NCBI GenBank assembly: GCA_964555825.1
Contig: CAZKTY010000006.1
Coordinates: 1-27,023, forward strand
DNA length: 27,023 bases
DNA from: CAIRYW01 sp964555825
GTDB taxonomy: Bacteria; Patescibacteriota; Minisyncoccia; Phycocordibacterales; CAIRYW01
Direction: 5' to 3'
The notes beneath the pieces are model-generated. The model was not told the origin of the DNA. It searched no databases and was given only the letters and a program-made list of their open reading frames with translations. The position numbers and the translations under genes are program-made. The number at the start of each line of letters is the position of its first letter. Position 1 is the first letter of the stretch. Positions 15,550-22,174 of the stretch are shown here, piece after piece.

Positions 15550-15572
15550 CGCGCTAAAGGGGCGCATTTTTT
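15550..15572 (+). promoter_or_regulatory. GC-rich hairpin with T-run at the start of the greA leader
   Basis: CGCGCTAAAGGGGCGC followed by ATTTTTT can form a GCGC/GCGC stem with one G-G mismatch. It begins at the predicted start site and lies before the greA ATG. It could be a weak terminator for mrdA read-through or an early attenuator. Confidence 0.4.
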
Positions 15573-15590
15573 AGACTAATCTTAAATATA

Positions 15591-16058
15591 ATGTCCGAAA
15601 AAAAAGAATATTTAACAAAAGAAAAATATTTAGAACTTCAAAAAGAACTTGATTACTTGAAGAAAACAAAGCGAAGAGAGATCGCTGATAACTTGGAGTA
15701 TGCAAAATCCATGGGTGATCTATCAGAAAATGCTGAATATCAAGAGGCTCGCGAACAGCAGTCTGAGGTTGAAGAAAGAGTTGAAAAACTAGAGTTGATA
15801 CTTTCTCATGCAGAAGTGCTACCAGAACACCACGGGGGAAATATTGGTATCGGAGCAAAGATCGTCTTGAAAAAACTTTCAGATAATTCAGAGAAGACCT
15901 ATCACATTGTAGGTTCTGAAGAAGCAAATATCACATTAGGAAAGATATCTATTGAGTCTCCTCTTGGAAGAGCTTTGATCGGAAAAGGAAAAGGAGAAAC
16001 ATTTGAATTTTCTACTCCTGGAGGAAAAGTTTCCTATAAAGTTGAGGATATAAAATAA
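15591..16058 (+). CDS. greA: Transcript cleavage factor GreA
   Basis: Rescues backtracked RNA polymerase by stimulating cleavage of the RNA 3' end. The N-terminal antiparallel coiled coil (about 10-76) carries the tip motif MGDLSENAEYQEA, with the metal-coordinating acids D43 and E46 (D41/E44 in E. coli). The FKBP-like C-terminal domain shows GAKIVLKKL, YHIVGSEEAN, ISIESPLGRALIGKGKGE and the basic end. Length 155 is normal. It is a single-gene unit with a promoter at 15516-15544 and a perfect 18-bp terminator after the stop. Confidence 0.96.
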   Translation: MSEKKEYLTKEKYLELQKELDYLKKTKRREIADNLEYAKSMGDLSENAEYQEAREQQSEVEERVEKLELILSHAEVLPEHHGGNIGIGAKIVLKKLSDNSEKTYHIVGSEEANITLGKISIESPLGRALIGKGKGETFEFSTPGGKVSYKVEDIK

Positions 16059-16063
16059 TCTTA

Positions 16064-16103
16064 AATAAAAGCCGAACCGATTAATATCGGTTCGGCTTTT
16101 ATT
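16064..16103 (+). terminator. Intrinsic terminator of greA
   Basis: A perfect 18-bp stem (16064-16081 with 16086-16103) around a TAAT loop, with the plus-strand T-run inside its 3' arm (TTTTATT). It begins six bases after the greA stop and separates greA from lysS. Confidence 0.92.
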
Positions 16104-16109
16104 CTGCCT

Positions 16110-16137
16110 TTGTTTTTAGCTGTCATTTTAGTATTAT
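16110..16137 (+). promoter_or_regulatory. Promoter of lysS
   Basis: -35 TTGTTT (16110-16115), a 16-base spacer and -10 TATTAT (16132-16137), with only six bases before the ATG at 16144. The predicted start site coincides with the start codon. Confidence 0.55.
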
Positions 16138-16143
16138 GTTGCT

Positions 16144-17613
16144 ATGGCTCTAGAAGATATAAGAAAAATAAGACTTGAAAAACTGGAAAAGATAAGATCA
16201 AAGGGGATTGACCCTTATCCAGCGGAATCACACAAGACTCACTATATAAGCGAGGTTATTTCTGATTTTGAGGATCTCGAAAAAAAAGAGACCCAAATTA
16301 CGATTGCAGGAAGAGTAATGTCTCTTCGTGGACAAGGAGCAATAATTTTTTCTGATATTTTTGATGGGACAAGCAAGTTTCAAGCTCTTCTAAAAAAAGA
16401 TGAAATGTCTGGGGATTATTTTGATTTTTGGAATGAAGTGATCGACATCGGAGATTTTGTTGAAATTACAGGAAATGTTTTTATAACAAAAAGAGGGGAG
16501 AAAACCCTTAAGGTCTCTTCATGGAATATCCTTTCAAAATCTTTACTGCCTTTGCCTGAGAAATGGCAGGGATTACAAGATCCAGAGGAGAAGCTTCGCA
16601 AGAGATATTTAGATATATTATTTGATCATGAGCTAAGAGGACTTTTAGAAAAGAAAGCGAAGTTCTGGGATACAACAAGAGAATTCTTAAAATCAAAAGG
16701 ATTTATGGAAGTAGAAACTCCAACTCTCGAACTCACAACAGGGGGTGCAGAGGCAAGACCTTTTGAGACTCATCATAATGATTATGATATTGATGTTTAT
16801 TTGCGTATTTCTGTGGGAGAGCTTTGGCAAAAAAGACTTATGGCTGCAGGTTTTCCAAAGACATTTGAAATAGGCAGAATTTATAGAAATGAAGGATCAA
16901 GTCCTGAACATCTTCAAGAGTTCACCAACATGGAGTTCTATTTAGCGTATGCAAGTTTCAAAGAAGGAATGGTCTTGGTCAAAGAGATGTATCGAGACAT
17001 TGCAAATAAGGTCTTTGGCACGACAGAATTCACTACTCGTGGTCATACCTTTAATTTAGCAGATGAATGGAAAGAAGTTGATTACAGAGAAGAAATAATC
17101 AGACAAACAAAGATCGATATAGACAAAGCCACAGACAAAGAAATAAAAGAGAAATTGAATGAGCTTAAAGTAAAGTACGAAGGAGAAAATCGTGAAAGAC
17201 TTACAGATAGTCTATGGAAGTACTGCAGAAGAAATATCTCAGGTCCTGCGTTTCTTATCAATCATCCAAAATTGATCGCTCCTTTAGCAAAATCAAATTT
17301 GGATAGAGTAGATACTGTCCAAAGATTTCAGATAATTCTTGCAGGAAGTGAAGTTGGAAATGGGTATTCTGAACTTAATGATCCTGTCGAACAAAGAAAG
17401 CGTTTTGAGGAACAACAAAAGATGATAGACCGTGGAGATGAAGAAGCAATGATGGCTGATTTTGAATTTGTCGAAATGCTTGAATATGGAATGCCTCCAA
17501 CATGTGGTTTTGGTTTCGGAGAAAGACTTTTTTCTTTCCTTGCAGATAAGCCTATAAGAGAAGTTGCAATGTTTCCTTTGATAAGACCAAAGGAAGAACC
17601 TGAACAAAAATAG
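16144..17613 (+). CDS. lysS: Lysyl-tRNA synthetase, class II
   Basis: Charges tRNA-Lys. The N-terminal OB-fold anticodon domain (about 50-135) includes ITIAGRVMSLRGQGAIIFSDI. The catalytic domain has motif 1 near KSKGFMEVETPTLELTTGGA (about 183-202), motif 2 FEIGRIYRNEGSSPEHLQEF (about 241-260) followed by TNMEFY, the substrate stretch GSEVGNGYSELNDP, and motif 3 FGFGERLFSF (about 455-464). Two family residues differ: motif 2 usually reads RNEG-S-RHNPEFT, here RNEGSSPEHLQEFT, and motif 3 has GER for the usual DR; the key arginines remain. At 489 residues it is close to usual. The gene starts six bases after a -10 box and is followed by a terminator at 17733-17763. Confidence 0.94.
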   Translation: MALEDIRKIRLEKLEKIRSKGIDPYPAESHKTHYISEVISDFEDLEKKETQITIAGRVMSLRGQGAIIFSDIFDGTSKFQALLKKDEMSGDYFDFWNEVIDIGDFVEITGNVFITKRGEKTLKVSSWNILSKSLLPLPEKWQGLQDPEEKLRKRYLDILFDHELRGLLEKKAKFWDTTREFLKSKGFMEVETPTLELTTGGAEARPFETHHNDYDIDVYLRISVGELWQKRLMAAGFPKTFEIGRIYRNEGSSPEHLQEFTNMEFYLAYASFKEGMVLVKEMYRDIANKVFGTTEFTTRGHTFNLADEWKEVDYREEIIRQTKIDIDKATDKEIKEKLNELKVKYEGENRERLTDSLWKYCRRNISGPAFLINHPKLIAPLAKSNLDRVDTVQRFQIILAGSEVGNGYSELNDPVEQRKRFEEQQKMIDRGDEEAMMADFEFVEMLEYGMPPTCGFGFGERLFSFLADKPIREVAMFPLIRPKEEPEQK

Positions 17614-17732
17614 ATCTCTGTATAAAACGAATAAACATGAATTACATTTTTCTAACAATGACCAAGAAGACCAAGAAAATAGACCATTCGGTCGTTCCTC
17701 TTTGTTATTGTTAAAAAACTCCAAACGATACC

Positions 17733-17763
17733 AAAAACGAGCGACTGAGATCGCTCGTTTTTT
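17733..17763 (+). terminator. Intrinsic terminator downstream of lysS
   Basis: A 12-bp stem (17733-17744 with 17751-17762) and the loop CTGAGA, with six T at 17758-17763. It lies 120 bases past the lysS stop, in a 237-base gap that has no coding signal. Its 3' arm could alternatively pair with the CGAGCGA at 17816-17822. Confidence 0.8.
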
Positions 17764-17767
17764 GTTA

Positions 17768-17830
17768 TTCCGATTAACAATTTGGCGATGCAAGTGGTAT
17801 TCCACTTGCATCGCGCGAGCGAAATCGGAA
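17768..17830 (+). promoter_or_regulatory. Nested inverted repeats upstream of the 129-residue gene
   Basis: An inner perfect 13-bp hairpin GCGATGCAAGTGG/CCACTTGCATCGC (17785-17797 with 17802-17814, loop TATT) sits inside an outer 8-bp stem TTCCGATT/AATCGGAA (17768-17775 with 17823-17830). No T-run follows, so it is not a normal terminator. It ends eight bases before the Shine-Dalgarno of the next gene and could be a leader structure, a small RNA, or a protein-binding palindrome. Confidence 0.55.
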
Positions 17831-17850
17831 CAAAATAGTAAGGACTTTTT

Positions 17851-18240
17851 ATGGATCCAAAACCACAAAAACACGCAAGAAAAATTAAAGTAATCGAAGG
17901 TGTGGAGTTAATTGAAAGATTGACCTTCTATCCTTCATTGATTCCAAAAGTTGAGGAAGAATTATGGGAGATAGTTGGAAAGGAATTTCCGCTTCTAAAA
18001 AGAGAGGAGATCGATCAAGTTCTTCAGATAGATGGAACTCTCGACATAATTCCTAAAGAACCTCAGCCAAGACCTGAAAGTTTTGTTGAGTACGAGCCTT
18101 TAACTATTTGGTATGTCTCTAGACCAAAAAGTCTTGCAGAAATGTGCAAGATCATCCAAGAAAATTTTTGGGGAGTTAGACCAGACCAGATAGAAGTTGT
18201 TCCTGGCTATATGTCAGTTTGTTTCAAGGTAAAAAGATAG
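17851..18240 (+). CDS. Hypothetical protein, 129 residues, unrecognised
   Basis: I do not recognise this family. It has a basic N-terminus (PKPQKHARKIK), an amphipathic segment with FYPSLIPKVEEELWEIV, a proline-rich middle (IIPKEPQPRPESF, about 70-83) and a C-terminal half with LTIWYVSRPKSLAEMC and FWGVRPDQIEVVPGYMSVCF. There is no signal peptide or transmembrane helix, so it is probably cytosolic. The gene is supported by a Shine-Dalgarno (TAAGGA at 17839-17844, six bases before ATG), a strong terminator just after the stop, and a structured leader. It lies between lysS and mraZ, with an unrelated minus-strand gene next to it. Confidence 0.75.
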   Translation: MDPKPQKHARKIKVIEGVELIERLTFYPSLIPKVEEELWEIVGKEFPLLKREEIDQVLQIDGTLDIIPKEPQPRPESFVEYEPLTIWYVSRPKSLAEMCKIIQENFWGVRPDQIEVVPGYMSVCFKVKR

Positions 18241-18254
18241 TTCTTTTTAGGTCA

Positions 18255-18284
18255 GCGCGCATTATAAATAATGCGCGCATTTTT
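18255..18284 (+). terminator. Intrinsic terminator of the 129-residue gene
   Basis: A perfect 10-bp stem GCGCGCATTA/TAATGCGCGC (18255-18264 with 18269-18278) and a TAAA loop are followed by ATTTTTA. It starts 15 bases after the stop codon. Confidence 0.9.
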
Positions 18285-18289
18285 AATAT

Positions 18290-18326
18290 AAAAAAATAGT
18301 CTCAGAACAAATTAATTGTTTGAGAC
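18290..18326 (-). terminator. Intrinsic terminator of the 92-residue minus-strand gene
   Basis: On the minus strand a stem GTCTCA/TGAGAC (18326-18321 with 18304-18299), extended by ACAA/TTGT, is followed by a T-run (A-run 18290-18296). It begins at the base next to the stop codon and stands back to back with the terminator at 18255-18284. Confidence 0.8.
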
Positions 18327-18605
18327 CTATGAAAGAGGGATCGCAAAGCCATAGACTTCGTTGATCTTTTCCATTTCTTCCCAGCTGAGAGCTCTCATTT
18401 CTCCCTCACCGTTTGATATTTCGCAATAGACCCATTCGTTATTGCAAAGACCGATCCTGATGTCTTTCTCATCCATTGTCAGGAATGTTTTGACGAAAAC
18501 ATCCAGATCTATTTGAGAATTATCATCAGTCATTTCCACAAGACAAGAACCTGTCTTGGGATCAATAAAACGTTTTATCCTAGCCGGCAATATTAATGTG
18601 CTCAC
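18327..18605 (-). CDS. Hypothetical protein, 92 residues, unrecognised
   Basis: No family recognised. The sequence is acidic, with IKRFIDPKTGSCLVEMTDD near the start, a middle IRIGLCNNEWVYCEI, and RALSWEEMEKINEVYGFAIPL at the end. No signal peptide or membrane helix is seen; two strand-rich stretches could form a small beta fold. The start is GTG at 18605 (no suitable ATG nearby), supported by a promoter (TTGACT, 16 bases, TAATAT) ending six bases upstream, so a leaderless GTG start is predicted. The terminator directly after the stop supports a real monocistronic gene. It is divergent from mraZ. No function is proposed. Confidence 0.7.
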   Translation of the reverse strand: MSTLILPARIKRFIDPKTGSCLVEMTDDNSQIDLDVFVKTFLTMDEKDIRIGLCNNEWVYCEISNGEGEMRALSWEEMEKINEVYGFAIPLS

Positions 18606-18611
18606 GCAGCG

Positions 18612-18639
18612 ATATTAGCATTTGTTCTTTCTTAGTCAA
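18612..18639 (-). promoter_or_regulatory. Promoter of the 92-residue gene
   Basis: On the minus strand -35 TTGACT (18639-18634), a 16-base spacer and -10 TAATAT (18617-18612), six bases before the GTG at 18605. Confidence 0.65.
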
Positions 18640-18737
18640 ACAATAAGATCACTGGATAATTCCTTATTGAAAATTATATCTATATAGATCAAGAATAATT
18701 TTAAGAGTGTGGAAAACTTTGTTGGCTAATATAGTAT

Positions 18738-18776
18738 AAGTGGTATAGAATGGTACTCAAGTGGTAAAAGGTGGTA
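18738..18776 (+). promoter_or_regulatory. Four MraZ-box-like direct repeats upstream of mraZ
   Basis: TGGTA occurs at 18741, 18751, 18762 and 18772, mostly as AAGTGGTA or AGGTGGTA, with a 10, 11, 10 base period (one helical turn). MraZ is known to bind tandem repeats containing TGG with about ten-base spacing at its own promoter. The last box ends 14 bases before the mraZ ATG. A possible -10 (TATAGT, 18730-18735) lies just upstream, but no convincing -35 was found. Confidence 0.8.
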
Positions 18777-18789
18777 AAAATAAATAAAT

Positions 18790-19224
18790 ATGTTAATTGG
18801 AGAATATAAACATTCAATAGACGAAAAAAACCGAATGTCATTACCATCCAAATTTCGAAAGGAACTTGGCAAGAAAGTGGTAGCAACATACGGACTTGAG
18901 CAGTGTCTTTTCATCTATGAGATTTCTGAATGGAATAGGATCGCTGAAGAAATTTCTCGTCTTGGAATGTTGAAAAGTGATACTCGAGAATTTAACAGAT
19001 TTATGTTTGGAGGAGCAGTTGAGATCGATATTGATAGTTTGGGAAGAATATTGGTTCCTGAATATTTGAAAAAATATGCGGATCTTAAATCTCAAGCTAC
19101 CGTCATTGGAGTTCACAAGCGCCTAGAGATCTGGAATGAAAATAGATGGGAGGAATACAAAAAGAAAGCAGTATCCAAAGCAGACAGCTTAGCAGAAAAA
19201 CTCTCAGAAGCGGGAGCATTCTAG
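18790..19224 (+). CDS. mraZ: MraZ transcriptional regulator of the dcw cluster
   Basis: A DNA-binding protein with two SpoVT/AbrB-like domains, which forms rings and controls its own cell-wall and division operon. The two swapped-hairpin motifs are DEKNRMSLPSKFR (11-23) and DIDSLGRILVPEYL (80-93), each with the DxxxR core. Length 144 is normal (152 in E. coli). It starts the plus-strand run mraZ-rsmH-ftsL-ftsI-murF and lies directly after four TGGTA repeats, its probable operator, which implies autoregulation. The start ATG at 18790 (MLIGEYKHSIDEKNR) matches the usual N-terminus exactly. The gene is in its canonical place. Confidence 0.96.
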   Translation: MLIGEYKHSIDEKNRMSLPSKFRKELGKKVVATYGLEQCLFIYEISEWNRIAEEISRLGMLKSDTREFNRFMFGGAVEIDIDSLGRILVPEYLKKYADLKSQATVIGVHKRLEIWNENRWEEYKKKAVSKADSLAEKLSEAGAF

Positions 19225-19233
19225 GAAAGGAAG

Positions 19234-20130
19234 ATGGGAATTCACAAGACAGTTCTTTTACATGAAACAGTTGAAGGTTTGAATCCTCGTATTGGAGGTG
19301 TCTATATAGATGGCACTCTGAACGAAGGAGGTCACTCGAAACTTCTTGCAAAGCTTATAGAGAAAAAAGGAACCATAATCGGAATGGATGCAGATAAAGA
19401 AGCTTTGAAGAAAGGGGAGAGTGAGGTCAAGAAAACAGGGGTCAATTTCTACGGAGTCAATGACAATTTCAGGAATTTAGATAAAGCTCTGGAAAAGTTG
19501 AAGATCAAAGAAATTGATGGAGCCTTGTTTGATCTAGGTCTTAGTTCTGATCAGTTGGAGGATTCAGGAAGAGGTTTTTCTTTCAAAAAAGCAGAACCAC
19601 TTCTAATGACCTTCAAGTCGGATCCTACTGAAAAAGACCTGACCGCTTACGATGTTGTGAATAATTTTGAGCAAGAGAATCTTGAAGCGATCATAAGATT
19701 TTATGGAGGGGAGAATATTGCAGGACGTATTGCTAGAGCGATCGTCGAAGCAAGAAGAAAAGCTCCAATAAAAGATTCAAAAGAATTGGCAGAAATTATT
19801 TACAACGTGGTCCCTGCAAAGTTCAGGAAAATGAAGATCCATCCGGCAACAAAGACATTCCAAGCGATCAGGGTTGTGGTCAATGATGAGATCGAATCAC
19901 TGAAAGAAGGTCTTGAGAAAGCAGTAGATAGGTTATCAAAAGGGGGGAGGATATCAGTTATAAGTTTTGAAAGTTTGTCTGATGGTACCGTCAAGAGATT
20001 CATGAAAGAAAAGGCCTTAGAAAAGAAACTTTCGATCATAACAAAAAAACCGATAACACCAAGTGACGAAGAGCTGAAAGAAAATCCAAGGTCACGAAGT
20101 GCAAAATTGAGAATAGCAGAGAAAATTTAA
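19234..20130 (+). CDS. rsmH: 16S rRNA (cytosine-1402 N4) methyltransferase RsmH
   Basis: Methylates C1402 in the 16S rRNA P-site using S-adenosylmethionine (formerly mraW). The SAM site is DGTLNEGGHS (26-35; family DGTFGGGGHS), with IIGMDADKEAL and the motif IV region GALFDLGLSSDQLEDSGRGFSF. The late motifs KIHPATKTFQAIRVVVNDE and RISVISFESLSDGTVKRF are in place, but the usual SFHSLEDR reads SFESLSDG, with E246 where His is normal. Length 298 (313 in E. coli). The start follows an AGGAAGG-like ribosome site (GGAAAGGAAG) nine bases after mraZ. The substitutions could alter activity, but overall conservation argues for a working enzyme. Confidence 0.94.
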   Translation: MGIHKTVLLHETVEGLNPRIGGVYIDGTLNEGGHSKLLAKLIEKKGTIIGMDADKEALKKGESEVKKTGVNFYGVNDNFRNLDKALEKLKIKEIDGALFDLGLSSDQLEDSGRGFSFKKAEPLLMTFKSDPTEKDLTAYDVVNNFEQENLEAIIRFYGGENIAGRIARAIVEARRKAPIKDSKELAEIIYNVVPAKFRKMKIHPATKTFQAIRVVVNDEIESLKEGLEKAVDRLSKGGRISVISFESLSDGTVKRFMKEKALEKKLSIITKKPITPSDEELKENPRSRSAKLRIAEKI

Positions 20131-20151
20131 ATAAAAATTAATTAAAAAAAC

Positions 20152-20451
20152 ATGACAAGCTTACCATCACAATATAAATACAAAAAAACTTTTTGGATAT
20201 TAGTTGTTTTTTCTGTTTGTCTGATAGCTTTATATGTTTCTTTAGTATTTAGAACTGTGTCTCATACTGTTTCTAGAAAGAATACTGAGGCATCAATACA
20301 AAAACTTCTTTCAAATATCACAACAACTGAATCAAATTACATAGCTTTGGAATCTTCTATCACACCTGAGTTAGCAACTGCTAAGGGATTCGTTGAAGCC
20401 AAGGATACTATAGTCGTTAGGACACCTACCCTTCTTTCGTTTAGAAATTAA
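20152..20451 (+). CDS. ftsL: FtsL-like small bitopic division protein
   Basis: Assigned by position between rsmH and ftsI, the usual ftsL place, and by topology; FtsL sequences are poorly conserved. The 99 residues have a basic cytoplasmic start (YKYKK), one transmembrane helix (about 14-33, FWILVVFSVCLIALYVSLVF), and a helix-prone outer segment (about 40-70, RKNTEASIQKLLSNITTTESNYIALE). A classical FtsL leucine zipper is not obvious. In other bacteria FtsL joins FtsB and FtsQ to activate PBP3 and FtsW at the septum; FtsB and FtsQ are not in this window. A short polar tail follows. It is nine bases before ftsI. Confidence 0.65.
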   Translation: MTSLPSQYKYKKTFWILVVFSVCLIALYVSLVFRTVSHTVSRKNTEASIQKLLSNITTTESNYIALESSITPELATAKGFVEAKDTIVVRTPTLLSFRN

Positions 20452-20460
20452 ATACAAAGG

Positions 20461-22164
20461 ATGAAAAAAGGAGTAACTCCGATAAGACTAATATCAATTT
20501 TTATCATATTTGCTGCAGTGATTTTTATTGGAAGACTCTATGTTCTTCAAGTGTTCAAACATAATGAATATGTTCAGATCGCTTCTAAACAATATCAAAA
20601 ACAAGGAGGTTTCTTTGATAGAGGCTCGATCTATTTCATTGATAAGGATAACAATAGAATATCAGCTGCAACTGTAAAATCTGTCTATACTTTGGCTATT
20701 AATCCAAAGCTTCTTGTAGATAAAGTTGATGCTTACAACAAGATAAATTCTATATTACCGATAGACAAAACAGATTTTTTGGCTCATGCATCTAAACCCA
20801 ATGATTCATATGAAGAGATCTCAAAATTGATACCAACTGACGTTGGAGACAAGATAAAAGCATTAAATATAACTGGAGTTATCCTTGCGGATCAGAATAC
20901 TAGATTCTACCCTGGAGGAACGGAAGCTGCTCATGTGTTGGGTTTTGTGGCCTACAAAGGCAATACATTGTCTGGAAGGTATGGATTGGAATCACAATAT
21001 GATCCTGTTCTTGAGAGAACCTCAGAAAATCTTTACGCTAATTTTTTTGTTGAGATATTCTCAAATATAAAATCGGGGATCACAACGGACAATAATTCTG
21101 AAGGTGATATTGTCACAACAATTGAACCTAATGTTCAATCGGCATTTGAGAATACATTAAAGAAAGTACAGGATCAGTGGCATTCAGATGAAACTTCAGG
21201 AATTATCATTGATCCTAAAACAGGAGAGATACTTGCAATGGCAAGCTTTCCAAACTTTGATCCAAATAATTTTTCAGCTGAAAAATCTGTCTCAGTATTT
21301 ACAAATCCTTTAGTACAGCGAGTAAGAGAGATGGGATCGATCATAAAAGCTGTCACGATGGCTTCTGGTATAGACGCTGGTGTTGTCACAGCAAGTACAA
21401 CATATGACGATAAAGGTTCCGTAACATATGATGGTAAGACAGTCTATAACTTTGATAAGAAAGGAAGAGGGGTGATAAATATGCAAAGAGTTTTAAGTGA
21501 ATCCTTGAACACTGGAGCCTCTTTTGTCATGTCAAAACTTGGTACAAAAAGATTTACAGATTATTTCACTAAATTTGGTCTGGAAGAAAAAACAGGTATA
21601 GATCTTCCAAGTGAAGCAGATGATCTGGTCTCTAACCTAAAAAGTCCAAGAACCATTGAGTATGCGACAGCGTCTTTTGGACAAGGAATTGCACTGACTC
21701 CAGTTGCAACAGCGAGAGCTCTATCGGTTATTGCTAACGGAGGAATGCTTATTCAGCCGCATGTTGTCAAAGAGATCGATCCGACTGAAGGGATAGCTTA
21801 TGATCCATCAGCAGGATATAAACAAACTCGTGTGATATCCGAAAGCGCTTCTAAACAGACAACGGATATGTTGGTCAATATTGTGGATAATGCACTTCAA
21901 AATGGTAAAGCTAAGAATCCTCACTACTCAATTGCTGCAAAAACAGGTACTGCGCAGATGGCTGCTCCTGGAGGAGGGTATTATCCAGATAGATATTTGC
22001 ACTCGTTCTTCGGGTATTTTCCTGCCTATAATCCAAGATTTTTAGTGCTGATGTATACTGTTTATCCGAAGGGTGCTGGATATGCGGCTTCGACCCTTGC
22101 TCAACCTTTCTTAGATCTAAGCAAGTTCTTGATCAATTATTATTCAATTCCACCGGATAGGTAA
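20461..22164 (+). CDS. ftsI: Penicillin-binding protein 3 (septal transpeptidase FtsI)
   Basis: A class B PBP that cross-links septal peptidoglycan. It has an N-terminal transmembrane helix (about 9-31), a pedestal domain with YGLESQYDPVLER (about 176-188), and a transpeptidase domain with S293-I-I-K296 (SxxK, nucleophile S293), S348-L-N350 (SxN) and K494-T-G496 (KTGTAQ). The sequence around the nucleophile is REMGSIIKAVTMA where EPGSTFKPFT is usual; the loss of the Pro is unusual but the catalytic Ser and Lys remain. Length 567 is normal. It follows the ftsL-like gene and precedes murF in a shortened dcw cluster. PBP2 in this window has a different context and motif set. Confidence 0.94.
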   Translation: MKKGVTPIRLISIFIIFAAVIFIGRLYVLQVFKHNEYVQIASKQYQKQGGFFDRGSIYFIDKDNNRISAATVKSVYTLAINPKLLVDKVDAYNKINSILPIDKTDFLAHASKPNDSYEEISKLIPTDVGDKIKALNITGVILADQNTRFYPGGTEAAHVLGFVAYKGNTLSGRYGLESQYDPVLERTSENLYANFFVEIFSNIKSGITTDNNSEGDIVTTIEPNVQSAFENTLKKVQDQWHSDETSGIIIDPKTGEILAMASFPNFDPNNFSAEKSVSVFTNPLVQRVREMGSIIKAVTMASGIDAGVVTASTTYDDKGSVTYDGKTVYNFDKKGRGVINMQRVLSESLNTGASFVMSKLGTKRFTDYFTKFGLEEKTGIDLPSEADDLVSNLKSPRTIEYATASFGQGIALTPVATARALSVIANGGMLIQPHVVKEIDPTEGIAYDPSAGYKQTRVISESASKQTTDMLVNIVDNALQNGKAKNPHYSIAAKTGTAQMAAPGGGYYPDRYLHSFFGYFPAYNPRFLVLMYTVYPKGAGYAASTLAQPFLDLSKFLINYYSIPPDR

Positions 22165-22174
22165 AAATAAAAAA

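Noticed and set aside
17614..17732. Possible stable RNA (SRP RNA, tmRNA or 6S) after lysS.
   Set aside because: No conserved SRP loop motif, tRNA-like ends or 6S bulge seen; only short repeats (GACCAAGAA twice) and a 4-bp GACC/GGTC hairpin.
17293..17893. Open frames overlapping the end of lysS and the lysS-to-129-residue gap on either strand.
   Set aside because: They run through the lysS C-terminus, the terminator and the hairpins; no ribosome site or recognisable protein. They reflect other frames of real genes and structured RNA.
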